Positions 23,278 to 36,846 of a stretch of DNA of 64,000 nucleotides are shown piece after piece (within the stretch, counting starts at the first letter, position 1; every line of letters begins with the position of its first letter). Source of the stretch: Paracentrotus lividus (lineage: Eukaryota; Echinodermata; Echinoidea; Camarodonta; Echinidae); NCBI GenBank assembly GCA_940671915.1, contig CALNVZ010003426.1, positions 25,405,973 through 25,469,972 of the forward strand, given 5' to 3'. Below the pieces are notes generated by a model that saw only the letters and a list, made by a program, of their open reading frames with translations, was not told the DNA's origin and did not search any database. The position numbers were made by a program, and so were the translations under genes.

Positions 23278-24168
23278 GACGCATTGTATTACGGACACTA
23301 TTATAATTCCGGACGCACATATTACTGCGCACTAAAGCAATTTTTGTGCGCGTATGGTCGGCGCAGTAATTTCCACACACCAAAACATGGAACAGATTGC
23401 TAAAATGAGGCAAAAAATATAAGTTTTTACCTATTTATCTCTTTTTTGATAAAAAATGGTTAAATTTTCACATTGCATACCTTTACATTAACAATTGATA
23501 TAGAGGACTTCTATTTGATGAAAAAATAGCCTTGTTGCCGAATTTCAACCTCTCGCTCGGCGTCCGCTCGATCCGAATGTGACGTGCGGTTTATGTGGCC
23601 GTGGTGATTGATTCTAGTGCCGTGCAGGCCAGTTCTCATTTGCGCTGCATGCCGCAAGCCGGGTTTCCAATCATGAGATGATCGGCGCAAGCGCAAGGCG
23701 ATAGAGGACGTCGATCAAACATTATCCAAAGTTGATAAGTTAATTGAAACAATTATCTTTCTTAAGGCTTGGATCACACAAAAAGAACAAAATTAAGAAA
23801 TAAAGGAATATGTTTTATCAACAAAAACCCCAAATAAATCTCATGCAGATCCTCGTCTAGTCAAGAGCATAAATATGATGATCGAAAACAAATTAAAAAT
23901 AACACGCATATAATGTTGTATCCCATAGAGGGGGCGCGTCCGAATTATAATGCAATTTGTCAGAGCGCAAAAATAATTGTTTTTCGTAGAGGGTATGCGG
24001 CAAGCGTGATACAAAAGAAAACTGTTGGTAAATATCAAAGAATTTTAAACATTTTCATAAATTTTGACAATAATTTGGAATAACATAGTGCGATATTTTC
24101 TTAATTTCATTTCCTCATGTCCTTTTTAAAGCAGTAAAATAAAGGCGTCCGGGTAATACAATACACTG
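23278..24168. mobile_element. TIR element (copy in left arm)
   Basis: Bounded by inverted gcattgtattaccggac-like ends and carrying subterminal 'ccggaattataat' words. Inverted counterpart of 38,400-39,290, where the ends are better preserved. Confidence 0.55.
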
Positions 24169-25690
24169 CCATACATTTAGATACAATGTGGTAGGATTAC
24201 CGGATCACCGAAAAACGTACTCAACTTCTGTACAGTCATGCAGTTTAACAGTGCTCTTTAGTTAATAGAGGTGAATCTACCACTATTTTGCATTATTTTC
24301 TTTTTTCTCTCTTACTTTTTTTTAACACACACACAATGATACAAACGTGCTGTGGAAACGCTGAGAAACACGCACTCTCCACGGCCACCCCCACGCAGGC
24401 CGAGTGGCGCGAGTAGTGCCCCCCGAACTCCCCCGGACGCGGGACCGATCAAGCAGCCAAAACAACGGAAGTCATATCATACAGACATAGGCCTATCGTC
24501 AATAAGTGTAATAAATTGAAGCTTTATATCTGTATGATTACCACATTTCGTTCTTCCCGACTTTCTACAGGTTCAACTCATACCTCGCTCATATAAAAGT
24601 AACAAAAAAATAAAGACTTAGTGTCGAAGAAAACGACTTTAATTGATAACTTACCCCAGCCAAACTGCACTAAATACCAGTCGCTGTGTAGCCTGTCTTC
24701 AAGGCATAACCTTTTTTTTAATACAGTAACAAGCTCTTGGCCTAGGCTAGCTACGGTGAAGGGCTAGGGGGAGCACAGAACTCTATTTGTGTGGGGGGGG
24801 GGAGGGTCGGCATAAAATACATTGAAACGGGCAGTGACTTGAAGTGCTGACAGTTTGGTTTGTATTCCCTTAAAAATTGCTACAAATTCAAAATCACGAT
24901 TTCCAAATTTCAACTATTACAACCCCAAATAAAAATAAAAAGAATAAATAATAATAAAAATAACAAATAAACATATTGGCGTGAATATTCAAAATTGAAT
25001 GACATGCGCCGTAAAACCAACCAAACAACAACAACAACAAGGGGTGGGCATGTCATTTCCAAATGGCTAGTCCCATATAGATTGAAAAAGAAATAGGGGG
25101 AAAAAGTGCTACCGCGAAAGGCCGCCTACATAGGCTACGCATGAGCTGAAATAGAATTAGATGACGTCATTGTTGTCTTTAAAAAATCATATAAAATCAA
25201 TGATTTAAAAACATTTTTTTTTTTATATTGTAGGCCTACATTGAAAAGGATCATCAATGGTCTAGATAAGTCCATTTAGAGATCAGAAGTTGGTGCTAGT
25301 GGGATTTTGGTAGAACTTTATTAGTTGCTAAGGTACTCGAATCCCAGGTGTGCCAGTTTAAGTCTATCTATAATAATATTTAAAAAGGGGGCCGAGGCCC
25401 CCCCCCTATTGGCAGCGCAAAAAAGAGAAAAAAAAAGGAAAAGAAGGAAAAAGGAAGGAGAAGGAAACCCCCCCCAAAAAAAAAAAAAAAAAAAAAAGAT
25501 GAAAAGTAAAAGCATGAAGAAAATTTTTTCAGTGTTTAACATATTAAAATGCTCGCGCTTCGCGCTCATTTTGTTTAATAAGATAATTATCCTTCTGAGC
25601 ACAACACAAAAGTGCTTAAATATGCCTGTTTTCAAGTTATTAATATATACATATAAAAAAAAGATAGCTCACATTGTTTAATATATTAAG

Positions 25691-26692
25691 ATATACACTG
25701 TTCGTCATATAAAGGTGGAATATTTTTTTCTGGCTCAAGCGACATTCTGTTTGCTCGTTATTAATTCATTGAATGTGTTTGTCACCGCTTTCACTTTCTG
25801 GGATCCTGGGTATATCTTGGACGTTCCTCACCCTTCCCAGTATTTTTCTTCAAAAAGTTTTTCACCCCAAGAAGATGGTCATTTTCGTCTTATTTCTTAT
25901 TTTTGGGGCCCTTTTTTGTTCACGGCGACCTACCAAGCCCCCTCAGTCCTAACTTCCAAGGAACACGTCTGAGGTGGGATTGTTATTGTTCTTTAAATTA
26001 AATCTAGATTTATGGTTGCAGGCTCGACTCTTTGTCTAGGGAGGGTCAAAATATTTTGATTGGGGTTCAACATTCATTTATTCATTTTACACTATGGAAA
26101 TTTCTATCTTCCCTAATTGTATTGTAAAATCGCAACCAAATCATAAAATCAAAATAAATATTATCAATAATGACTATTTATAGCCTTGTCATCAAGGCTA
26201 AACAAATTTAAGGGGAAAATGATGATATCTAAGGTTAAAGGTGGTTTTTCATTTCTTTTGTTTTCAGCATAAAGATGAATAAAATATTCGAATATACAAT
26301 CTCGTTTTTACTTCAAACCCCTCTCCTAGACAAGAGACCTAGCTGTCCCAGAAATACAGATTTAAGTTAACGAACAATATAAAACAGTACATCTTCAGTC
26401 GCGTTTCCTGGGGGTAGGACTGACTGAGGGGGGGCTTGATCGCCGGAAAAAATGGGAAACAAAAAAGGGGCCCCAAAATGAGAAAAAAATGACAAAAATG
26501 GCATTACGGGGGTTTGACAAAACTTTTTTTGGAAAAAGGTCCACGTGAAGGGTTGGGAGAATGTCCAAGATATAGCCAGGGTCCCAAAAAATAAAAGCAG
26601 GGACAAACATATTCAAGAAATTAAAGTCAGAGCAAAATCATGTCGCTATAGCGGCAAAAAATGTTCCACCTTTATGACGGACAGTGTATATG
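25691..26692. mobile_element. Fold-back element with long arms (copy in left arm)
   Basis: Ends read tatacactgttcgtcat and the complement of tatacactgtccgtcat. About 400 bp inward from each end remain recognisably complementary but diverged (for example tatatcttggac from the left and its complement from the right). No transposase is present. Counterpart of 35,824-36,846. Confidence 0.65.
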
Positions 26693-26739
26693 TCTTTTTA
26701 TAAGCATTAAAAACGCTTAAAAAACACTGTTTTCAGGTT

Positions 26740-27740
26740 GATATAATATCTAAAATTTTCAGCTCGCGCTTCGCGCTCGCATCGTTTAATGAGATATGTA
26801 TATCTTCCTAATAAGCATAGCATAAAAAACCTTTAAATGCATGTTTTTAGATTGTTATTATCTAATTTTGAGAAAAGCTATTGTTTATGAGCTTAGCATA
26901 AAACCGCTTAGAATTAAATGTTTTCAAGTTAAAAAAACAAAAATTTTCGGCTCGCGCTTCGCGCTCGCATTATTTAATGAAATATGTATCTTCTTTATAA
27001 GCATGTTAATAATCTTTAAATGTACTATTTTCAGGTTGATATATCAAAAAATTTCGGCTCGCGCTTCGCGCTCGCATTGAATAAAAATGTATCATCTTTA
27101 TAAGCATGGCGTTAAAAAAAAAAAGTTTAAAATACCCTGTTATATAAAAATATTCGGCTCACGCTTAGCGCTCGCATTGTTTAATGAGATATAATCTTCT
27201 TTATAAACATAAATAATCTTTAAATGCTCTGTTTTCAGGTTGATATATCAAACAAATTCGGCTCGCGCTTCGCGCTCGCATTGTATAAAATATGTATCTT
27301 CTTCAAAGAGCGTAGCACACAAAAAAAACTTTCAATGCCGTGTTTTTGAATTGATATATCCAAATTTTCAGCTCGCCGCTTCGCGCTCTTATTGTTTAGT
27401 TGATATAATATGTATCTTCCTAATAAAATAGCATAAAAACGTTTAAAAAAATGCACTGTTTTTCCAGGTTGATATAAATTTATTATAAAAAATTTTCGGC
27501 TCGCTGCATTGTTTAATGAGATATCTTTTTTAAAAGCATAGCACAAAAAGCTTTGAATGCAAATATTTTCAAGTTGATATATCAAAAAATTTCAGCTCGC
27601 GCTCCGCGCTCGCATTGTTTAATCATATAAGTATTTTTTATGAGCTTAGCAATAAAAAAACGCTTAAAATCAAATGTTTTCAGGTTGATATAGCAAAAAT
27701 TTCGGCTCGCGCTTCGCGCTCGCATTGATTAATACATTGG
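26740..27740. repeat. Tandem array with GC-rich core word (copy in left arm)
   Basis: About eight irregular units of roughly 100-190 bp, each with a core ctcgcgcttcgcgctcgcat in otherwise AT-rich sequence (cores near 26,763, 26,953, 27,058, 27,155, 27,261, 27,370, 27,596 and 27,706). A single further unit lies on the other side of the fold-back element near 25,551. Confidence 0.8.
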
Positions 27741-29557
27741 CTTGTTTATAAAAAAAAAAGGAAAAAAGATTATGTTAATTAAGTGTCTATAGCCTATAAA
27801 CCCCCCCCCCCACGGCGCTTAGCTTTTCAAACCGCTGATCAAAGGAAATTTGGGTGAAAAAAATTCCGGCCCCCCCCCTCTAATGGCGAATGCTGGATCC
27901 GCCCCTGGTTTTACAAACAAAAACAGCAGAAAAACCCGGCCCTTCATGCTTTCACAAGGTTAAGAAAAATATATGACCAAGTAATTAAAAGCCCAAAGTT
28001 TAAAGAAGTCATTACAAACGCCTATTTTTAATGATTTTGTCAAATCTCATTTTAACACGCGGGTCTATTGAGGTCTATTATTATAGGAGTGCGCTCAAGT
28101 ATCATATTTGAGTAGATCATCGCAAGTAGGGCGCCGGATCCCGAAAATTGAGGTCATATGGACAGTTTTACTTTGAGCTTTTAATTAATTGCCAATCCCT
28201 ACCCAATACCACCCCCCCAATAAAAAAATAAATTAAAAAAATGGCGGGTTGTGTTTGTTATGACGACCGGACTGGACCCGGTTCTTTTATTTTTTTCAAC
28301 CATGGATGAGTAGGCCTATAAATAACCATTTTTTTATCATTTATTTATTATTATTATTATATTTTGTTTTACTTATAATTCCCACTCCTTTAACCTTCGA
28401 GATTTCACAGCGTTGTTATAAGGCTGTTGACTCCAATACAGTGAAAGGATAGAGGACAATGTCCGTGTGTAGCAAGATTGCGACTTTGATGATAAAATAC
28501 AATTACTGAAAAAATATATATATACTGTAAAGCGCTTTGAGCCACTATATTGGTAAAAGCGCATTATGAATACTTATGATTATTATATATTGAAAGGATG
28601 ATAAATTCAAATTAGCCTAATCATGCAAAGGCAGAGCCTATAACGTGAGCACGGTGCGTGAGATGGAACTTTTCTCCATTTTCGGACAGAAAAACAATAA
28701 AATTTGTTTTTTGTCTGTCATTTGAGTGTAGTATAAGCAAGCCTTTAAGTACACTACGCAAGAACATTTCGTATAAAGAACACTATTCATAACATGGACC
28801 TAGCTGTTTAAAACATGTATATGCGAGCGCGAAATTTGCATCATGAACCTATTTAAAATTTCACCGAAAACTGTTTTAATGTATCGTTCATATCCTTTCC
28901 AAATACAATAATCGTCAAGATACCAATACAATGGCTGAGTAAAAAAAACACAAAAAAAACACAACACACACAGAAGATTTTTTTTTATTTCGCCGTTGCT
29001 TCGGAGAATGCGCACAAAAAAAATCAAAGGCTTAATTGTCCAGCAAAATATAATAAAAGTGCACAAATTACTGCAGTAAATAACAAAAATATATTTTTTA
29101 AGAATTGAACTATAATCATAATTTGATAATTTAGTAGCACATTAAACCGTCTTTGATACACAATTTTTTTTCTCTGGCAACGGCCGAAAATTTTTATCTC
29201 CATGTGAATTTGTTCTTCATGAAGTGACATAAAAAGAGCATTTTATCTCTTTTTTTTCGTCGTCGTTTGCAGCCTCTTTAATATAAAATGTCGAAGTTTT
29301 GGGGCACCTGCATGTAAATTGATATTTTCTTCTTTTCTGTCGTATTTCGTTCCTTCCCTCTATTCCTTTCTTCTTACTTTTTTCTTTCGGGTTTGGGTGG
29401 GGGCGGTGGGCCAACTCGCCCCCCCTCCCTCGGATCCACACCTGTAATAATGTCATATTTACAAAACTAAATTTAAAAAAGGTAAAAGTCACAAATGAAT
29501 TTAATCTTGTAATAATATTCATTTTATCGTGTTTATAATGTGTGTGATTACTTTCAT

Positions 29558-29805
29558 GAACTCTGAGACTACAGTCTGTGTAAAAAAAAAATGGTACAGT
29601 CGAAAAACAATTATTTAGGTGTGAAATATTTTCAAATAATGTGTGTATGTGGTACCAAAATAAAGCCAAAAGATTTTCCCTGCTGATGCGCTTTGATCTG
29701 TATAATTTGCTTTAGAAAAACAAAAGTTATGCTAAATTTTGTGCGACGAGGAACAAATCGAAATTGAGCACTTCATGGCCATTATGCGAAACCTATACAC
29801 AAAGG
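29558..29805 (+). repeat. Third partial copy of part of segment A
   Basis: Matches about 15,927-16,174 and also 30,503-30,753 (starts around gactacagtctgtgtaaa, ends cctatacacaaagg). It is inserted between the left inverted arm and the second full copy of A, joining the latter at the CCA microsatellite. This is a stuttered junction typical of misjoined reads. Confidence 0.8.
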
Positions 29806-32800
29806 ACCACCACCACCACCACCAACCACCACCATCATCATCATCATCATAGTCATCGTTTTTATTTTGGTTAATTTAGTCAGACAAATTAGTCACCTAC
29901 CTCCAATCCTTTGATAAAGCTGATACATTTCGTGAACGCGCGTGAGGGACAGTTCTAGGCGCACAAAGAAAGACTTAATCTGCTCGCCTCCAAAATCATT
30001 TGAATTATAGTCACCCATAGTGAGCCGAATCTAGCTAATTTTAGTTTTCAACCAAGTATGCATAGGTTTTGTTCTGAAAACATAAATACTTTATTCTTTC
30101 CCAATATGAACGAATTTTCCGTCCAGGAACTTCTTTGTCGCTTGCACTCTTAATCCTTGTTAGCTGAATGCACGAATTATTTCCTCAAAACATCAAAATT
30201 CATTATAGAATGTTTCTTTGAATACCACACCTCCATCGCGATATAATACACTTCCATTCATTTATGAAACGAAGCGATTTGTGTGCTTTATGTAGAATAA
30301 TCCCATAAGTATCGTCTTCTGTTATCTATAGTTTGCTCGACGTGTTACGTAATAACCGCTTCAAAGAGGGAATATAACATAGAGATCAATATGTCAATAT
30401 TCGCTCAGCTTTATCTTGTGTCCTTTCGTACCAAAAAAACAGAAATCTATCCAGGGGCGTATTTAGTATGCATGCAGCCAGAAACATTGAGTCATAACAA
30501 AGGACTGAACTCTGAGGACTACAGTCTGTGTAAAAAAAAATGGTACAGTCGAAAACAATTATTTAGGTGTGAAATATTTTCAATAATGTGTGTAATGTGG
30601 TACCAAAATAAAGCACAAAAGATTTTCCCTGCTGATGCGCTTTGATCTGTATAATTTGCTTAGAAAAAACAAAAGTTATGCTAAAATTTTGTGCGACGAG
30701 GAACAATCGAAATTGAGCACTTCATGGCCATTATGCGAAACCTATACACAAAGGCATGGGACGGCGTGCGAAAAAATGGATTTTTCTGATTGTAGAAAAC
30801 TATCTCAAAAACTACAACACCAAATTTGATGAAAAAAGAATGGCAGAAGAAAGTCTGATTTTCCTGCTTTACAAAAATATCAAATAATACCAGGTTGTGA
30901 TTTAAAAAAAAAAAAAACAACAAAAAAACAAAAAAACACACGCATTGTAGTAGCTATAATGCAAAACTTTACAGGAGATGTATATTCAACTAATGAATTC
31001 CATTCAATTTCCAAGAACTCATCGGCTTACTCACGTAAATACAAGAAGTCTGATAATTTTTGTTCATATTCCAAATAATCTTTCGCTCATATTTTAATGG
31101 AACTTTGCTTCATATATATAAAGATATCACATACATATACACTTGGACCTGATTTTATCTATAAAAGATACAATTGGTCATTTTGTATTAATGAATATCT
31201 AACAGTTAAAAATCGGAAAATTAATATAATATATGCCAATCTGTTTAATAGCAAATTATTGTCCAAATTCCATATTCGTCTAATTCCCAAATGAATATGT
31301 TGGTCTATACCAGTTTGTACAGGAATGGACTAAATTTTGTTTAATAATATGTAGTAAACGAAATGGGATATAGACTGTGCCTGGTGGGATGAGACCAAAC
31401 GTGGCATTACTCGAATTGGCAAATATAGAATCCGTTTCATAATGTATTCACTGATATCTCCATCACCCAAAATTTTATTTGGCACCTTTGCTCTTTCTTT
31501 CCCATTTTGTTCAGAAATCTGGCTAGGAATGAAGTAAGACTTGTATTTTTAATGCACGATAATTTCAGATTTTGTTTTGTTTTTGCAAGACTTATGGTAA
31601 GTGGGGGTATCATGTAAAAGCCTCTATATGCCATGTGAGTGAATAGGTGCGATATTGAAGTCTGACACGCTTCATTCATAGAAGAAGTTTATCTAGAATT
31701 CTGCGCCTATATGTATTATTTACAGGCAGCGCAGCGACCAAGATAGTGAGAAAATTGGAAAATTCTCACAAGTCATGCGCGTATTGGGGGGGGGGGGTCG
31801 GGCCGGTCCCCAGGTAGGCGCCAGAAGGGGGCGCGGGGGCACGGGGAGGGGCAAAAGTGAACTCAATGGGAGCCAAATTGACTTAGGGGCGCCAAATTGA
31901 GGAAAATGTAAAAAAAAAACAAAACCAAAACCAAAAAAAAACAACAACAACAACAAAAAAAAAAAAAAAAACGATTCACCTTCTTTAACCTACCCTATAC
32001 GCTTTATACGTAATTAGACCTTAGGGTTGACCGAAGCCGAAATTTCTTCAACACCTCCGTGTGCTATCACACATATAAATTAACCTTTTTTTGAGATTCA
32101 GAGATCATGACATGATATTAAAAATATGTCATAGTGATTTATTGACGGATTTAAGTTAAACAAACGTCATTATAATGGTCATGGGCTGCTTGGTGCGGCA
32201 GGAGGTTTTGTTTTGTTTGTGTGTTTTGGGGGCATATATGTTGTTCTGTTTGCTGAGGATGCATATTCTGATTATTGTCATTCATATAGCGCCGAAATAT
32301 TATGATTAGAGTGGCATATAACAAATTCATGTTATGACAGGGCTGTGTTATGAACTGAAACAATCCTCCAATCACCCTGAAGCCTATATTGCTTATCCTG
32401 ATATGTCCATCAACCTAATTCTTTGAACAATACGACAATTCATCCATGAAAAAAAAAAAAATGCGTCATGAATGATACATAAAATGAAAAGGAAAAGGTC
32501 GATTTCGTTCTATTGAAATGTCATATTATATGACAATTTTAAAAAGCGCCAAAAAATCTTTACTCTTATTATTTTGTTATAAAAAAATACTCATAATCTT
32601 ATCTCATACGGCGGTATATCATGTAGTTAAAATATTTATGAACTGCTGACTGGATACTAACGCCTAAAGGCAAACAATTGCAAACTGAAATGTTATTAAT
32701 TTTTAAGAAAGCATAATTAGCCGACATGTCATTTCATACATGAAATTGGTTTGATTTTATTGATACTCCCATTTTATTTTGATGACTTTCCAATATGAAG

Positions 32801-32895
32801 TTTGTAATTTGATAGCAAAAGAGAGGAAAGTTGTCTTCCTTCTGATTTAAAAAAAAAATCAAAACTTCGTAACTCTGTATGCTACCACAGAAAGT
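29806..32895 (+). repeat. Segment A': noisy direct copy of 15,203-18,328
   Basis: Colinear with segment A but with many one-base insertions and deletions, especially between 29,900 and 31,450. It runs through the end of A (ccacagaaag) without a gap into the right inverted arm, and so shows how A is probably joined in the genome. Confidence 0.85.
29901..30018 (-). pseudogene. Frameshifted copy of sulfotransferase exon 1
   Basis: 118 bp against 123 bp in the intact exon at 15,298-15,420, with at least five single-base changes in length. The start codon context and donor site remain, but the frame is lost and there are no downstream exons 2 or 3 on this side. Best explained by sequence error in a duplicated fill. 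Confidence 0.7.
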
Positions 32896-33017
32896 AATCA
32901 CACACATTATAAACACGATAAAATGAATATTATTACAGATTAAATTCATTGTGACTTTTACCTTTTTTAAATTTAGTTTTGTAAATATGACATATACAGG
33001 TGTGCATCCGAGGAGGC

Positions 33018-33042
33018 NNNNNNNNNNNNNNNNNNNNNNNNN
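33018..33042. other. Assembly gap (25 N)
   Basis: Exactly 25 Ns between gcatccgaggaggc and ggggggggcgagttgg. The left inverted copy (29,400-29,450) crosses the same point with only a short G-run, so the true gap is close to zero. Confidence 0.95.
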
Positions 33043-34779
33043 GGGGGGGGCGAGTTGGCCCACCGCCCCCACCCAAACCCGAAAGAAAAAAGTAAGAAGA
33101 AAGGAATAGAGGGAAGGAACGAAATACGACAGAAAAAGAAGAAAATATCAATTTACATGCAGGTGGCCCCAAAACTTCGACATTTTATATTAAAGAGGCT
33201 GCAAACGACGACGAAAAAAAAGAGATAAAATGCTCTTTTTTATGTCACTTCATGAAGAACAAATTCACATGGAGATAAAAATTTTCGGCCGTTGCCAAGG
33301 AAAAAAAATGTGTTGTATTGCAAAGACGGTTTAATGGTGCTACTAAATTATCAAATTATGATTATAGTTCAATTCTTAAAAAATATATTTTTGTTATTTA
33401 CTGCAGTAATTTGTGCACTTTTATTATATTTTGCTGGACAATTAAGACCTTTGATTTTTTTTGTGCGCATTCTCCGAAGCAACGGCGAAATAAAAAAAAA
33501 TCTTCTGTGTGTGTGTGTGTTTTTTTGTGTTTTTTTTACTCAGCCATTGTATTGGTATCTTGACGATTATTGTATTTGGAAAAGGATATGAACGATACAT
33601 TAAAACAGTTTTCGGTGAAATTTTAAATAGGTTCATGATTGCAAATTTCGCGCTCGCATATTACATGTTTTAAACAGCTAGGTCCATGTTTATGAATAGT
33701 GTTCTTTATACGAAATGTGTTCTTGCGTAGTGTACTTAAAGGCTTGCTTATACTACACTCAAATTGACAGACAAAAACAAAATTTTATTGTTTTTCTGTC
33801 CGAAATATGGAGAAAAGTTCCATCTCACGCACCGTGCTCACGTTATAGGCTCTGCCTTTGGCATGATTAGGCTAATTTGAATTTATCATCCTTTTCAATA
33901 TATAATAATCATAAGTATTCATAATGCGCTTTTACCATATAGTGGCTCAAAGCGCTTTACAGTATATATATATTTTTTCAGTAATTGTTATTTTATCATC
34001 AAAAGTCGCAATCTTTGCTACACACGGACATTTGTCTCTATCCTTCACTGTATTGGAGTCAACAGCCTTATAACAACGCTGTGAAATCTCGAAGGTTAAA
34101 GGAGTGGGAATTATAAGTAAAACAAAATATAATAATAATAATAAATAAATGAATAAAAAAATGGTTATTTATAGGCCTACTCATCCATGGTTGAAAAAAA
34201 ATAAAGGAACCGGGTCCAGTCCGGTCGGTCATAACAAACACAACCCGCCATTTTTTTTAATTTATTTTTTATTGGGGGGGGGGTGGTATTGGGTAGGGGA
34301 TTGGCAATTAATTAAAAGCTCAAAGTAAAACGTGTCCATATGACCTCAATTTTCGGGATCCGGCGCCCCTACTTGCGATGATCTACTCAAATATGATACT
34401 TGAGCGCACTCCTATATAAATAGACCTCAATAGACCCGCGTGTTAAAATGAGATTTGACAAAATCATTAAAAATAGGCGTTTGTAATGACTTTCTTTAAA
34501 CTTTGGGCTTTTAATTACTTGGTCATATATTTTTCTTAACCTTGTGAAAGCATGAAGGGCCGGGTTTTTCTGCTGTTTTTGTTTGTAAAACCAGGGGCGG
34601 ATCCAGCATTCGCCATTAGAGGGGGGGGGCCGGAATTTTTTTTCACCCAAATTTCCTTTGATCAGCGGTTTGAAAAGCTAAGCGCCGTGGGGGGGGGGGG
34701 GGCTTTATAGGCCTATAGACACTTAATTAACATAATCTTTTTTCCTTTTTTTTTTTATAAACAAGCCAATGTATTAAAT

Positions 34780-35765
34780 CAATGCGAGCGCGAAGCGCGA
34801 GCCGAAAATTTTTGCTATATCAACCTGAAAACATTTGATTTTAAGCGTTTTTTTATGCTAAGCTCATAAAGAAAATACTTATATGATTAAACAATGCGAG
34901 CGCGGAGCGCGAGCTGAAATTTTTTGATATATCAACTTGAAAATATTTGCATTCAAAGCTTTTTTGTGCTATGCTTTTTAAAAAAGATATCTCATTAAAC
35001 AATGCGAGCGAGCCGAAAATTTTTTATAATAAATTATATCAACCTGAAAACAGTGCATTTTTTAAACGTTTTTATGCTATTTTTATTAGGAAGATACATA
35101 TTATATCACTAAACAATAAGAGCGCGAAGCGGCGAGCTGAAAATTTTGGATATATCAATCTAAAAACACGGCATTGAAAGTTTTTTTTGTGTGCTACGCT
35201 TCTTGAGAAGATACATATTTTATACAATGCGAGCGCGAAGCGCGAGCCGAATTTGTTTGATATATCAACCTGAAAACAGAGCATTTAAAGATTATTTATG
35301 TTTATAAAGAAGATTATATCTCATTAAACAATGCGAGCGCGAAGCGTGAGCCGAATATTTTTTATATAACAGGGTATTTTAAACTTTTTTTTTTTAACGC
35401 CATGCTTATAAAGATGATACATTTTTTATTCAATGCGAGCGCGAAGCGCGAGCCGAAATTTTTTGATATATCAACCTGAAAATAGTACATTTAAAGATTA
35501 TTAACATGCTTATAAAGAAGATACATATTTCATTAAATAATGCGAGCGCGAAGCGCGAGCCGAAAATTTTTGTTTTTTTAACTTGAAAACATTTAATTCT
35601 AAGCGGTTTTATGCTAAGCTCATAAACAATATGCTTTTCTCAAAATTTAGATATAACAATCTAAAAACAGTGCATTTAAAGGTTTTTTTATGCTATGCTT
35701 ATTAGGAAGATATACATATCTCATTAAACGATGCGAGCGCGAAGCGCGAGCTGAAAATTTTAGAT
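34780..35765. repeat. Tandem array with GC-rich core word (right arm)
   Basis: Inverted counterpart of 26,740-27,740. Units carry atgcgagcgcgaagcgcgag followed by ccgaaa, a T-run, gatatatcaacctgaaaac and an AT-rich spacer. The GC core can fold on itself (gcgcgaagcgcg). About eight units, plus one beyond the fold-back element near 36,970. Confidence 0.8.
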
Positions 35766-35823
35766 AATTATATCAACCTGAAAACAGTGTTTTTAAGCGT
35801 TTTTAATGCTTATAAAGAAGACA

Positions 35824-36846
35824 TATACACTGTCCGTCATAAAGGTGGAACATTTTTTTGCCGCTATAGCGACATGATTTTGCTCTGACTTTAATTTCTT
35901 GAATATGTTTGTCCCTGCTTTTATTTTTTGGGACCCTGGCTATATCTTGGACATTCTCCCAACCCTTCACGTGGACCTTTTTCCAAAAAAAGTTTTGTCA
36001 ACCCCCGTAATGCCCATTTTTGTCATTTTTTTCTCATTTTGGGGCCCCTTTTTGTTTTCCCATTTTTTCCGGCCGATCAAGCCCCCCTCAGTCAGTCCTA
36101 CCCCCAGGAAACGCGACTGAGATGTACTGTTTTATATTGTTCGTTAACTTAAATCTGTATTTCTGGGGACAGGCTAAGGTCTCTTGTCTAGGAGAGGGGT
36201 TGAAGTAAAAAACGAGATTGGTGAATATTCGGAATATTTTATTCCATCTTTATGCTGAAAACAAAAGAAATGAAAAACCACCTTTAACCCTTAGATATCA
36301 TCATTTTCCCCTTAAATTTTGTTTAGCCTTGATGACAAGGCTATAAATAGTCATTATTGATAATATTTTATTTTGATTTATGTTTGGTTGCGATTTTACA
36401 ATACAATTTAGGGAAGATAGAAATTTCCATAGTGTAAAAATGAATAAAATGAATGTTGAACCCCAATCAAAATAAATTTTGACCCCTCCCCTAGACAAAA
36501 GAGTCGAGCCTGCAACCATAAATCTAGATTTAATTTAAAGAACAATAACAAATCTCCACCTCAGACGTGTTTCCTTGGAGTAGGACTGAGGGGGCTTTGG
36601 TAGGTCGCGTGAACAAAAAAGGGCCCCAAAAATAAGAAATAATGACGAAAATGACCATCTTCTTGGGGTGAAAAACTTTTTTGAAGAAAAATCACTGGGA
36701 AGGGTTGAGGGAACGTCCAAGATATACCCAGGATCCCAGAAAGTGAAAGCGGTGACAAACACATTCAATGAATTAATAACGGAGCAACAGAATGTCGCTT
36801 GAGCCAGAAAAAAATATTCCACCTTTATATGACGAACAGTGTATAT
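35824..36846. mobile_element. Fold-back element with about 400-bp diverged arms (right arm)
   Basis: Left end tatacactgtccgtcataa, right end the complement of tatacactgttcgtcatat. Both arms contain gtggaac/at, cgacat, tatatcttggac and ggggccc words in mirrored order. Units of the GC-word array sit on both sides, so it appears inserted in, or part of, that array. No coding capacity for a transposase. Confidence 0.65.

Larger units (their letters stand above)
18354..29554 (-). repeat. Left arm of an 11-kb inverted duplication
   Basis: The reverse complement of this stretch matches 32,890 to about 44,255 throughout. Anchors are 18,362-18,420 with about 44,195-44,253, the ATT tract at 19,341 with the AAT tract at 43,245, the tRNA-like repeat at 21,391 with 41,213, the GC-word array at 26.7-27.7 kb with 34.8-35.8 kb, and 29,430-29,554 with 32,891-33,055. 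Noncoding parts differ mostly by single-base indels. The arm is about 150 bp shorter than its partner. Interpreted as a haplotig or gap-fill artefact; genes within it should not be counted twice. Confidence 0.85.

Noticed and set aside
25325..25681. Lys-rich frame (and Phe-rich frame opposite)
   Set aside because: Generated by A- and C-runs at 25,400-25,500; mirrored in the right arm as poly-T.
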